Made by a program: the position numbers and the translations under genes. From Sclerotiophoma versabilis (lineage: Eukaryota; Ascomycota; Dothideomycetes; Pleosporales; Didymellaceae), in the NCBI GenBank assembly GCA_012274445.1, contig JAAROD010000026.1, positions 558,001 through 622,000 on the forward strand: DNA of 64,000 nucleotides. Direction: 5' to 3'. The notes below the pieces were generated by a model, which was given only the letters and a program-made list of their open reading frames with translations, was not told the origin of the DNA and did not search any database. Positions 24,303-35,002 of the stretch are shown in pieces. How positions within the stretch are numbered: position 1 is the stretch's first letter; every line of letters starts with the position of its first letter.

Positions 24303-27130
24303 CTAAAACGAATGATCCCAACCAGCAGATTCGCCCAGCTGGTCGAAGCCGTGCCACGTCTCTACTTCAAGGTAGGAACTCATCTCCTTCAGCTTTTCCT
24401 CGGCGTTCTGGCGCTTTTGTTTCAGTGCACCACCCAAAATTTTCGCGGCCGACAAAGCCATATCAGACTTCCGGCCCAAATACCACAAGGCTTGTACGCA
24501 ATCGTCTGCCCGCCGGAACGCCTTTCCCGCTTCTATACCACTGTCTGCAGAGAACGAAGGTAGCGTATCCTCAGTTTCAAGTAATACCACTCCGGCTTTT
24601 GCAAATGCACGAATCAATACTGCAGTCCAAGGCTCTGTCAGCAAGGCTCCCTGATTGACAGCGAAATGAAAGTCTCGCGACTGCGCAAACGAAGCATCCT
24701 CTCGCGGACACGAACATCGCGCAAGATCTGAAAGAGCTCGACAGTTGCTCTTGCGAAAGCAGGCCACAAAATCAGTCGAAGTACGGAACATCTGCTGGGT
24801 TTCTAAGCCGAATTCAGAATCATCCACAATCTCGATGAGGTCTGCTAGGAGTAGTGTGGCAAGATGCCAATGCCCAGTCAAGCAGATATACCACGATTGG
24901 ATGCGTGGTGGTAAGGTGTCGTGGTATTGGACACAATCTCTGATGAATGGAGCATAGAGCCTCTCCCAGTGGTCGCATACGCTGAGAGCAGCTTTGATCG
25001 AACGCTCGACTCTTTCACCACGACAGCCACGAGAGAGGAGCGTCTGTATCCGGGTAACTTTGCGAAAGAGAAGAACTTTCACCGGAGCTGCATCACACAG
25101 AAGAGCAGCAGCCTCTTCGAACGAGCATGGCCACCGCACAAGGTTCTGTTGCAATCGAGCCCGCTGATGAGCGAAAAGGTGAATGTCCCAAACGCCCTCA
25201 GTACTCCTGGGTACTACCGATCCTATATCGCCCTGCATCTGGTCTGCTGTTGTCTTTGCATCAGTGGAATAAACATTGCTGTCCTCGTCTGACAGCACAA
25301 GGGGTCGCTTATGCATTGCTGAGGACAGAGTGTCGAACATGACTCCGAGCCAGAACAGCAGATCGACTGTAGCACGATCGGCAGCATCGACACGATTCGC
25401 GGCCGGTTTGTATTGTCTACCACGTCGATTGGCTCGTGGCTTGAAGGGCGGCGTGCCTGTGCACATCGTCATTCGTGATCTCAGCGAGTGTATGAGCCGG
25501 ACACCTTTTTCCAAGTGGACAGGAGGATCATCAGCATCGATCGCAAGGTTGAGTCTCGACATTAAGTCCTCGCACTCCTCCACATCTTTATCCCCAACAT
25601 TTGACGCCGATCTTTTCATATCGACATGCTCTGCTGCCCTTCCAAGCTCGCTCTTGGGGTCGTGTGGTTGTTGGGTCAAAGAGAACACTATCTGTGCGAG
25701 CACCAGTCTGAACGATTCGATATCTCCAGCATCCTGCAAAGCCACACGTGCTTCATTCCAAGCGGTTATTTGCAGTGTCCTATCAAACTCGACGCCATTC
25801 CAAGACGGATCAGTATTCTGACTTGTGAAGACTCCTGGGTTTGCGCCGTGGTCGAAAGGGTACTTGGCTCTGCTCCGTTCCGACGACTGGGCCCATTGCG
25901 TGGCAAACGAAAATATTGCTGAGTTGAGAGCTTTGCCAACTGCTTTGTCTTCCTTAAAGGTAAGTTGTCGCCCTCTGATCGAAGATGCTAAGCGGTCAAG
26001 TCGGAAGACGCGATGGTACATGCGATTCCAATCAGGCCCACCATCGTTCGCCAAAGATATGTCTGCTTTCGCGCTGTAAGGACAAGTCCGTTCGGTCAAC
26101 CAACACGAGAGCGCGTTTTCGAAGCTGTCGTGATATATCTTCAGTAACCCCTCTTTCAAGAATGCCGTGTTTGCAGACGACACAAACTCGGCTGCAAACG
26201 ATATGGCTGGGCAAGGAAGCGCACCATTTGAGAGTGATATCGACGAGCTCCGACGCCTCCGTTTTCGACTAGTGCGCATAACAGCGCTTTCCATCTTCGC
26301 TTCGGTCTCAATAAAAACTCCATCGTCGCTGCAAGTGCGGTGCTGGCTTCCTTCCTCCCCTGTGTCTTCCACGCTCCTGGGCGGAGTTTCGAGAGATGAA
26401 CCATGCCCAGAATCACACGTCAGTGGACTGGCGTCGTCTTCGAAAACATCGCTGAAACGCCCGAGTTGTTCTTTCGACAAGACATCGATACCGTCATACC
26501 ATAAGGTAGGCGTACATGAATATACAGTCGTCGAGGGAAAATCCATCTGTAGCGCTGGCACACCTGGGAAGTCGCCAAATGTAACCCCTAGTTGGGTTGG
26601 GCTCATTGAGTTCTCACTCCCTGAAGTGCCTGATTGGCTTGTCGCTCCCCCGGGTTGAGACTGCCGCGAGGATACAATGGCCTTTCGAAGCGGGGCTGCG
26701 GTGTTGCTGTTCGTTCGGCGGCGTTTCACTGGTGAGGCTGGATTTGGCAGAGGCTGTGTCGCCTGCAAGACCCTTTGCGAGCGAAGCCATTCGAACGTAC
26801 AACTCTTCTTCGTCTTTTCACAGTTTCCACACGCAGCTAAGGGTCCATAGACATCTGGAAAGTCAATCGTGTGCCGTGCCGCTCTTGGAGCGAATGCAGC
26901 TCACCACTGTAATGGAAGACACTCGGATGATCTTCCGATTTGCTTGCGTCTAACAGAGAGTCTTCTAGTATCGCCGCATCGCACGCTCGCTTGCCTTTCC
27001 GGCACTGATCGCAACATCGATTCTGCTTCCTACTCGTCCTCGAAGGTTTCGGAGCACTCATCGTTGGGGGCGTGGGCGATGTCCACGCATAGTCAAGGAA
27101 CGATTTCGGCTGTACATCAACGAAATTCAT
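24303..27130 (-). CDS. AlcR-like Zn2Cys6 transcription factor
   Basis: Zinc-cluster regulator related to AlcR, the activator of ethanol catabolism in Aspergillus. Two exons, complement(join(24303..26836,26905..27130)), give 919 aa. Splicing the 68-nt intron rebuilds a cluster with spacing C-x2-C-x6-C-x26-C-x2-C-x6-C: first half CDQCRKGKRACDA, second half CGNCEKTKKSC, followed by TFEWLRSQR, as in AlcR (known x16 in the middle loop). The intron falls inside that loop. The middle region has MYHRVFRLDRLASSIRGRQL and KAVGKALNSAIFSFATQWAQ, which I recognise as the AlcR-type regulatory domain. A basic run RKRRRR near residue 240 could be a nuclear signal. The start was taken at MNFVDVQ; earlier Met codons exist in the frame. 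Target genes are inference. Confidence 0.8.
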
Positions 27131-27808
27131 TTTTTTACGCTGGACAGAACGTCGAAAATAGGACAGAAAAGAGAGCAGTGTGGAGATGAGTGGAAATAGC
27201 CTCCACGCCGCTGACACTTTTCATGCGCAACCCCGCGCGAGCAGCTTACGGGCCTAAGTCTCGGTGGGTCCATGTCCTGATTGGGATTTGCGGGGAAAGC
27301 TAATGCGCGGCTAAACGCATCTTCCACGCATTCTATGGCTCTTCGCGCGGCGGAATGACGACGAGTTCTGTAGTGATTGGTTCTCTGAGTTGCCATACGG
27401 AATCCGATGGATGTTTGAGCTGGGGTTCATATCCCCTCACACTGTCACCGGATGACAGTCACCCAGATGTTGTCCGTGCGCGTTATCAGCATGTTCCCTG
27501 CGACTCGCGACATGTGGACTTGCGATATGTGAACTCGCGATATGTGGACTCAAGCTCCGGACAGATCCGTAGTTACCAGCTTAGAACCTCTTTTGTGTCG
27601 GTCTGGCAGACTGATAAGAATTGAGTGCAGATTGGCACCGAGAGCCTGTTCATTAGGCTTCGTCAGCTGCTCGGAGTTCGACAACGAAACACTGTAGACA
27701 CAATATGCAGATGGCATCTGTTGGTGCCTCTATATTGCCTGTGCGGGCGTTGATAAGAACATCCATGTTGATTGCGGGCTGTTTCGGCACGACTAATTCG
27801 ACTTAAGC
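27131..27808. other. Promoter region of the AlcR-like gene
   Basis: Lies between the AlcR-like start and the end of the hydrolase gene, both on the minus strand. It contains a triple 15-bp repeat at 27506-27550. No coding frame is supported. Confidence 0.5.
27506..27550. repeat. Three tandem 15-bp units upstream of the AlcR-like gene
   Basis: Three adjacent 15-bp units of the type CGCGACATGTGGACT, differing at one to three positions each, about 375 bp upstream of the AlcR-like start. Each unit has a YGCGAYATGTGRACT core. It could be a cluster of protein-binding sites; that is inference. Confidence 0.8.
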
Positions 27809-29145
27809 TCATGCACCGAGAGCCTGATACACCTGCCCTTCAATATTGAACCACAAACCGAGAACTTTGGCGTCGGCGAAAGGAAGTATCTGGGTACAGA
27901 CGATGCCACCAACTCCCTTCTCACGATCAGCCCACCACCAGCAATTCGGAAGTCCAGCCCAGAAACCCGTGCTCTTTGACCTCCCGGTCGGACCTCCGTT
28001 CGATAACATGAACGTCAGTCCCCAGCCTTGGGGCGGGTTCCCCTCGACAGGATAGATCTCAGGAATAGCATTTGTGAGATCGGGTTTGGCAGCCGGTATG
28101 CCCTGGCGAGCAAAGTCGGGGAACTTCTCGACCTGGTTGGTGAACATTGTATCCACGGTGGCCTTATCAAGTAGTTTCGCACCGGTTTTTGGCGATGTGC
28201 CATTGTTCAAGAGCGTTGCGATGATTTCTGTCCTTTGTCAGCGAGCTTGCTCCGGGCACACCGAACATCGGACGGCTTACGCGCATAATCCGAAGGTTTT
28301 GCAAAACAGCCGGCACCACCGCTGTTCAAGACGTCCTTCACTTCGGAAGACTCAACAACTAACGGCTTGCGCAACAGATGATCGCGAGCGATGAGGGAGC
28401 CATTTTTGTTGCGATGATTCATGTACGCAAGCTGCTTCTTCATTTCGGCCGTTGGGAACATGGAAATGTTCTTCAACCCCAATGGCTCAAAGATATTCTT
28501 ATGGCAGTAATCATTCAAAGACAGTCCAGTCGTACGCTCGAGGGCAAGACCGGCAAAGTCAATGTTGACACCATATTCCCAACCCTCTCCTGGTTGGAAC
28601 AGCAACGGCTGCAAAATATCTTTGATATGACCGGAGAACTCATCAAACCCGATGGGATGAGAGAAATCACGGAGCCGTTCATTGAAGAAAGTGTACCCAA
28701 AGCCAGCTACTATTGGTTAGATTTGACTGAAATGAAAGCGCAAGTGCTTTCACGTACCAGTATGGCTAAGCAGCATCCGTAGAGTGATCTTCTTATTCTT
28801 CGGCACAAGCTTTCCACCTTTCTGCAAAACTTGCAACTCCTTGAACTCTGGAATCAGCTCCTCAATCTCGTCTCCATCGTCGAGATGCAGCTTCCCCTGT
28901 TCAACCAGCTGCATGCACGCCAGACCAGCAATCATCTTAGTGCAAGACGCAATCCAAAACACATTGTCCAGCGTCATTGGATCAGAAGAACTGACACCTC
29001 GCTGGCCTGCAGCATGTGCAAATAACTCTTTACCATCTTTGCCAACTACAACAACACTAGCACCTGGAATATCGGATTTGGGGTCAGCGCAGGCATCGTC
29101 GACAGTCTTCCTGAGGTTTTTCAGGACGTTCTCAGGCAGTGGCAT
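27809..29145 (-). CDS. Serine beta-lactamase-fold hydrolase/transesterase
   Basis: Class C beta-lactamase-like serine hydrolase of the fungal esterase/LovD type. Three exons, complement(join(27809..28227,28281..28706,28758..29145)), give 410 aa. The catalytic Ser67-x-x-Lys70 is in WIASCTKMIAG, and the second-site Tyr174 is in WEYGVNIDFAG. Splicing restores LLSHTAGFGYTFFN, the hallmark block before the Tyr motif, and the second splice gives SDYAQIIATLLNNG. The C-terminal GFWAGLPNCWWWADREKGVGG corresponds to the usual KTG-like strand region. No signal peptide is visible, so it is probably intracellular. Family members include esterases, peptidases and acyltransferases of polyketide pathways. 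No PKS of the relevant type is adjacent, so the substrate is open. Confidence 0.88.
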
Positions 29146-30120
29146 CTTGACAAGTTAGTTTTTTCTGAATGAGAGGAGGGCTCACACGCAGACTATAGAG
29201 GCTTTTTGATGCTCAATAAGGTACTCGAATACGCCTCCAGCACAGTTAATCCTATGCTCGGAACACGTTCCGCGGATGGTGAGGGGCCAGCAACCCCGCG
29301 TCCAAAGCAAACACCAAACCCCCGCACGAAAGGATCACGCTCTGGCTTCAGCTTGAAAGTCGTCGATCACGACTGACATATCCGGGGAAATTAACAGCAG
29401 CCTCAGTTTTCAAAGTAACGCTAGGGGTCCTGCTTGGGCATCACGTGACGCTGTCGGCCCAGATGTTTGCAACTTCTCACAAACCCCACACCGGGCACAT
29501 TCTGTAATAGTATTCTGCTCATGGAAACCACTGCATGTCACTTGTGCATCGTTTCCCGTTCTGTCAGTGCACATGGCAAGGCAATGGTTGCATAGATGGA
29601 CCAATAGTTGCAGGCTGGAGCGGAACCACGAGCCAGCCCTTGGTGACCGGCGCAAGCAGTCGCACACTAATCATTTCTCAACCTCCTTACTGAGTCTTAT
29701 CATGGTGTAATGTTCGATGGTATATCTGTTTCGTTGATCTGTAGTAACTAACAAATACAGGTCTCGGACTGACCCGAAGCGAGACCCTGATCTACCGACG
29801 GTTAGGTACGCGATAGTGCAGAACTTGAAGCCGACATGCACCGGTAATATTTACCACGTTTTGTACTACCTGTTGCGCAACAGTATCCTGTTTGTCTCTC
29901 GATGCAAACCTGACATTCAATCGCAATCCTGATAACGTTCGCGAATGGTCCCTTTACTTGGACGTCTGCAAGTTACGAAGAATGATCTCCAAATTGCGTC
30001 ACAGCGATAATGCGCAGCCCACATATATGCATGATAGCCCGGATTTCGCAGCAACCACAACCCACGTTCACTCGCATTTCCACTGTGCCTCGAGACACGA
30101 GCCTCGCAAGTTAACCCACA
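29146..30120. other. Divergent promoter region
   Basis: Nearly 1 kb between the hydrolase (minus) and the iron-type dehydrogenase (plus). The frames on both strands are short and without motifs. I see no RNA gene or repeat. Confidence 0.5.
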
Positions 30121-31362
30121 ATGTACACTTGGCACAACGGCAAACGAACGATCCAGCAACTCCCAATCCCGGCACGCAAGGGACACAATGCAATTCTGAA
30201 ATCTAACTATATCGAAGATACTGTACAAGCAATAGGGGAATGGAGCTGCGAGCGAGTGGTTCTTGTCTACTCGAAAGGCCTTGATGCTAACACAGACGTC
30301 GTTGAAAGGCTCAAGAAAAAGCTCGGGCATTTCATCGTTGGCAAAAAAGCCGGCGTCGGTGCACACTCGCCATACGAGGACGTACTCGAGATTGCGAACC
30401 TACTGAATGAGAAGAAGGCAGACTGCTTGCTCAGCATTGGTAGCAGCAGCTACTCGGATGCGTGTAAGATTGCACGGCTGATGCAGGCAAATCTCGACCC
30501 TACGAACTTGACCCCGGAAGCGATGGAGGCTCTTGTCAACCAAGAGAAGGGTACAGTGGATGATTTGAAGGACCCCAAGATACGGCTCATCCTCATTCCT
30601 ACCAGTCTTAGTGCAAGTGAATGGAACAACAAATCGTCAGCGACGAGTCCAACGACGCACAAGAAGCAGCACTTCGCCAGTGCAAATGCTGCCCCCGATC
30701 TCATCTTGCTGGATCCGGAAGTCGCTTCAGCATCACCCAGAGAGCTTTGGCTCTCTTCTGGAATGCGAGCTGTAGATCACTGCATCGAAACGATGGTGAA
30801 TGACCAATGCAAGACCGATACTTTCTACCATATGGAGGACGCCCTCGCCATCCTCTTGGAGGGACTTAAAGATTACAAGGACGGCGAAATTAAACATGAC
30901 CATGATAAGCTTGTCGATGGTATCAGTCGATGCCAGCTCGGTAGCAGAAACGCCATGATGGGTTTGCTGCTCTGGAGCATCCCTATGGGTCCGTCGCACG
31001 CGATTGGTCATCAACTCGGCAGCATTTGTGGTGTGATGCACGGTATCACATCGTGCATAATGTTGGCACCTGTGCTACGCTACGCCTATGAACGAAGTGA
31101 GAAGCAGAAAGAGGCCCAGAAGAAAGTGCTAGCCACCTGGAATAAGGCGTTGAAGACCGAAGAGAAGAACCTTGCCGATGCAGTTGAGAGCTTTGTCAAA
31201 ATACTGGGGCTGCCACATACGCTGAACGAAGTAGGTGTGATTAAGGATGAAGATATCAACAAGGTTGCTGAGAGCACAATGACGGATGTGTTCGGTGCTC
31301 AGGAGGGCGTGATTGACAACAAGGATCAGGTCCTGGAGATTCTCAACTTGGCAAAAGGGTAA
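30121..31362 (+). CDS. Iron-containing alcohol dehydrogenase / maleylacetate reductase-like
   Basis: Intronless gene of 413 aa from the group III (iron-activated) dehydrogenase family, which oxidises alcohols or reduces maleylacetate with NAD(P)H. Seen: the nucleotide-binding region has LLSIGSSSYSDACK in place of the usual GGGS. A conserved IPTSLSASEWN block follows, then LDPEVASASPRELWLSSGMRAVDHCIE with a metal-ligand His. The second signature is GPSHAIGHQLGSICGVMHG, which supplies two more His ligands. ILGLPHTLNEVGV near the end matches the family's C-terminal lobe. The start lies directly after an in-frame-free leader, with AACCCACAATG context. The AlcR-like regulator and a catalase are near but on separate promoters. 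A role in aromatic breakdown or alcohol metabolism cannot be decided here. Confidence 0.85.
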   Translation: MYTWHNGKRTIQQLPIPARKGHNAILKSNYIEDTVQAIGEWSCERVVLVYSKGLDANTDVVERLKKKLGHFIVGKKAGVGAHSPYEDVLEIANLLNEKKADCLLSIGSSSYSDACKIARLMQANLDPTNLTPEAMEALVNQEKGTVDDLKDPKIRLILIPTSLSASEWNNKSSATSPTTHKKQHFASANAAPDLILLDPEVASASPRELWLSSGMRAVDHCIETMVNDQCKTDTFYHMEDALAILLEGLKDYKDGEIKHDHDKLVDGISRCQLGSRNAMMGLLLWSIPMGPSHAIGHQLGSICGVMHGITSCIMLAPVLRYAYERSEKQKEAQKKVLATWNKALKTEEKNLADAVESFVKILGLPHTLNEVGVIKDEDINKVAESTMTDVFGAQEGVIDNKDQVLEILNLAKG

Positions 31363-31966
31363 ACGATAGTAAAATTATATAGACTTCTGCAATTATCAAC
31401 TACCTTTGCTACACACACGGCCATGTGGCAGCTCAGGACATCGATCAAGAAATGGGAGGTAAGGATCGCCGAGTGATCGCCGGCCTCTGCCGGGTTACTT
31501 CCGCCTATTAAAGGAGCAGCAACCGTCATCGCCTCATCAGTGAGCTGCAGCCGCGCAACATCATTGTCAATCTACATCCCCACTTATCCGTCGATATACT
31601 CGTATACCATCTCAATGCGCACGTTTGCTAGCTGGAAATCTCCGGACGGTCGAGCCTGAATGGTCGACGATGGCTTACGAAACAATGTTCCCGCGGCCTC
31701 CACTGCAAAAGTCGAAGGGCCCACAGTGAAGTGATTCGTGGGATAAGCAAAACCAGTATGATTTTACCACGCTCAGTCACGATGACGCAAGAAGTAGAGC
31801 GTAAATTACAAGGGTAGCTTGCGGGAGTCTCGAGTACGCGTCGAGAATGACTTCATCGTGTGCGCATGCGCGTATGCGCACAGAGAGATAAAACCACGTG
31901 TAAGCTTTGCAGTAGGCCATCCAATCTCTGCATCTCCATTAGCATTCAGCAATCTGATTCTGAACT
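31363..31966. other. Intergenic region, catalase promoter
   Basis: About 600 bp between two genes on the plus strand. It holds a perfect spaced palindrome at 31859-31882 close to the catalase start. No gene is supported. Confidence 0.5.
31859..31882. promoter_or_regulatory. Perfect inverted repeat in the catalase promoter
   Basis: Two 9-base arms, TGTGCGCAT and ATGCGCACA, are exact reverse complements around a 6-base GCGCGT centre. The element ends 84 bp before the catalase ATG. Its position fits a binding site for a dimeric regulator or a 5'-leader hairpin; the factor is unknown. Confidence 0.5.
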
Positions 31967-33614
31967 ATGGCACCAGTACGTGACCGCTTTGCCAGTTTGG
32001 GGATGTTGTCGATTGACTCGTAACAGCAAGATAGCGACAAGCCCATCTACACCCTGGCCGAGGGAAGGCCAGCAGGGGACCCAACTTCACAGACCATTCT
32101 ACGCGGCAACCCGCTGAAGGGTGGCGGTCTCGCGCTTCTATCTGACACGCAACTCATCGAAACCCTTGCACACTTCCCTCGCGAGAGGATACCTGAACGG
32201 TATGCGCCCTTTACATCCGCTGTTCTGCCGACACGTACTAACACTGCGCAGAGTCGTTCACGCAAAGGCCGCAGGAGCGTGGGGAGAGTTTGAGGTCACA
32301 CACGACATCACTCACATCACATCAGCCAACCTCTTTAGTGAAGTTGGCAAGAAGACCAAGGTTCTGGCGCGTCTCTCCACTGTTGCTGGCGCCAAGGGGT
32401 CATCCGACACAGTGCGTGATATTCGAGGATTTGCGCTTAAGTTCTTTACCGACGAGGGTAACTGGGACTTCGTTGGCAATGACTTGCCTGTCTTCTTCAT
32501 CAGAGATCCCGTCAAGTTTCCTTCTCTAAACCGTTCGCATCAAAACCACCCCCAGACCCATGTTCCTGACTCGACGATGTTTTGGGATTTTCACAACAAC
32601 AATCAGGAAGGAACGCACTGCCTGATGCAGTTGTTTGGTCAGCGAGGTGTACCTGAGAGCTTGAGAAACGTCAACGGATACGGCGTTCATACTTTCAAGT
32701 TTGGGAAGCCCGAGGATGGTACCTTCAAGTACGTCAAGCTGCATTTCAAGCCTGATGGAGGTAACATCACGATGAAGTCGGAAGATGCCGTACGCCTTGC
32801 CGGAGAGGAGCCTGACTATCATGTTAAAGATCTGTACAATGCCATTGAAAAGGGCGATTACCCTACCTGGACGCTTAACATCCAAGTCATGGACCCCAAG
32901 GAAGCCGAAACTTACCGCTGGAATATCTTCGACGACACAAGGATCTGGCCGCATAAAGACTTCCCCCTCCAACCCGTCGGCAAGCTCACTTTGAACAAGA
33001 ATCCTGCAAACTACTTCTCGGACACCGAGCAAGCCGCCTTCTCACCCAGCACCATGGTTCCCGGCATCGGCCCATCAGCCGACATTATGCTGCAAGCCCG
33101 TATGTTCAGCTACCCCGATGCCGCACGTTACCGCGTTGGACCGAACTACCAACAGCTTCCCTGCAATCGCGCAAAGTACGTTTACTCGCCCTACCAGCGC
33201 GACGGGCCCATGCGTATCGACGGTAACTACGGCGCTGATCCAGACTACGTCCGTTCCTCCTTCCGCAAAATCACTTCCGGCGGCCCTACTGACGTTGCGC
33301 ACGACGAATGGGTAGGCAGAGTTGCAAACTACACTTCAGAAGTGACGGATGAGGACTTTGAGCAGCCGCGAGACTTGTGGAAGCTGTTCAAGAAGTGGGA
33401 GCAGGATGACATCTTCATTCAAAACCTCAGTGGGCACATGAAAAAGGCGCTACCGCAGGTGCAGAAAGACGCCATCAAGGTGTGGGCTAAGGTAGACCAG
33501 GAGATTGCGGATAGGCTGACAGAGGCGCTCGGCGACTACCTTAGTGAGAAGGGCGCAGACCACGTCAGTAATAAGCCATATGGCCTACAACCCGCGTACG
33601 GTGGTGGATACTAG
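31967..33614 (+). CDS. Small-subunit heme catalase
   Basis: Monofunctional catalase that breaks down hydrogen peroxide. Exons 31967..31975, 32027..32199 and 32252..33614 give 514 aa. The first coding exon is just nine bases (Met-Ala-Pro), followed by QDSDKPIYTLAEGRPAG. Active-site residues are intact: His64 in RVVHAKAAGAWGEFEV, Asn137 in FVGNDLPVFF and the heme-ligand Tyr354 in DAARYRVGPNYQQLP. The length and the lack of a flavodoxin-like tail identify a small-subunit enzyme. No signal peptide is visible, and the end (AYGGGY) is not a classical SKL peroxisome signal, so cytosolic or atypically targeted. Both introns are about 52 nt with TAAC-type branch sites. It converges on an SOD-like gene 530 bp away. 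Confidence 0.93.
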
Positions 33615-34141
33615 GTTGGCCGTAGAGGGGCTTGGAAGCTTTGATTGTAATAAGTTGTAGTCCGAGCGGCTCTCGGCTATTGTTTACGATATATAGATAC
33701 TAACGTCTTAAATAATCTCCGTTGCTTTGTTCATGGGATCTTCTGCACAAGTCACTGTCTGCACCAAAGCTTGACGCACCAACCCCAGCGCCAGCCAGGC
33801 CGCCAACTACGAGCGGTTCCTTGTCGCCAGCCGCACTGCACTGCAAGACGATGCACATATAACGTACAAGCAGGTTTCACATGAGAAGATTGCCGTGGCC
33901 GCAAGAGATACCTCACTGGATTTTGAATGGATGGACTTGCGTCTTAACAATCTCCACGCGCTTCCGGCTGTGTACTGTGATGTGATTAAGCTTGGTACTG
34001 GCGTATGATTGTCTACCGTCGCTTGGCTAGTGTTGTGAAGGCCTCCATGGTCTTTGGTACCTGAGCTAGCATTGGTGCAAAACATGCGATCGTGAAGGTG
34101 CATTATATTATTATGGTATTACAAAGTATGTACAAGTTAGT
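33615..34141. other. Convergent intergenic region
   Basis: About 530 bp between the 3' ends of catalase and the SOD-like gene. I see no supported frame, repeat or RNA gene. Confidence 0.5.
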
Positions 34142-35002
34142 TTACAACAGAGCGACAGCGAACCCAGCAACAACAGCAGCAACACCGGCCGTCAATTTAC
34201 CCGCCGCGCCGGTGAACTCAGGGACACCACCCGTGCTGGTCGCTGTGGCATTACTCCCGCTAGTGCCATTGCCCGAGGTACCATTCCCCTGAGCCTCGAA
34301 GTTGGCACAAGTGATTCGTGTAGTATTGCCTGTGTGCAGCACGAATGCCAATCCACCAAAGAAAGCAGGGCTGCCCTCCTCGGTGCTCAAGAAGTTGTCG
34401 ACGAAACTTGTGCTGAAGTTGCCCTCGGTCGTGATCTTGCCCCCGTGCTTGCCGGCCAAGTCGCCAACCTGGCAGTTCTCGGGCGCCGCCGTGTTGCACA
34501 TGTACAGTTCGCCCGCGTTCTGAGGGTCCAGGTGGCCCATGGTTGCAGTGCAGTTGCCGTCATCAGGGACGGGCATGGTGTGGATGTGCCAGTTGAAGGG
34601 CCCGTAGGCGGCCTGTTCTGGAAGATCCGTGATGTTGACTGTGAACTGAACGCCATCTGGGGTTCCGACGGCTTCAACAGTACCTTGGACGGTAGAGCCG
34701 ACCAGAGGGTTGAACATGGAGTCGGGGAGAGTGGCGACATAGGTGGCAGCCGGTTGGTTGGTTTGCGAAGGCGCAGGCCCATTAACAGGAGTGTAGCTTG
34801 GGTTGGGCGGGAGAGGGGAGATGATGGCGCCCTGGAGAGTGTCGACACCGGCGAAAGGAGTTCCGGTTGCGGATGGGATGACTGGGAGGACACCAGATTT
34901 GGTCGTCGAGAGAAGGACTGGCGGTGGAGGTGGTGCCTCGACGACCTGCGACTGAGCAGAAGCCAGGGCTGCGAAACCTGCTGCAAGGATGAAGTTGTGC
35001 AT
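34142..35002 (-). CDS. GPI-anchored Cu/Zn-type superoxide dismutase-like protein
   Basis: Intronless, 286 aa. Residues 1-16 are a signal peptide (MHNFILAAGFAALASA). A Pro-rich spacer follows, then an SOD fold from about residue 85. Copper-type ligands can be read as His139 and His141 (WHIHTMPV), His157 (GHLDP), His186 (GKHGG) and His223 (FVLHTG), with Arg228 close behind. Paired cysteines (151, 169, 177 and 231 region) fit the usual disulfide. Spacing differs from the cytosolic enzyme and resembles secreted fungal Cu-only SODs. The C-terminus has a Ser/Thr/Asn/Gly linker and a hydrophobic tail (GVAAVVAGFAVALL), a GPI signal. It would act at the cell surface on superoxide, producing peroxide that catalase can remove. 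Whether it is catalytically active needs assay. Confidence 0.85.
   Translation of the reverse strand: MHNFILAAGFAALASAQSQVVEAPPPPPVLLSTTKSGVLPVIPSATGTPFAGVDTLQGAIISPLPPNPSYTPVNGPAPSQTNQPAATYVATLPDSMFNPLVGSTVQGTVEAVGTPDGVQFTVNITDLPEQAAYGPFNWHIHTMPVPDDGNCTATMGHLDPQNAGELYMCNTAAPENCQVGDLAGKHGGKITTEGNFSTSFVDNFLSTEEGSPAFFGGLAFVLHTGNTTRITCANFEAQGNGTSGNGTSGSNATATSTGGVPEFTGAAGKLTAGVAAVVAGFAVALL

Noticed and set aside
29892..30206. Frame overlapping the start of the iron-type dehydrogenase
   Set aside because: Out of frame with the gene, no domain; explained by the leader sequence.
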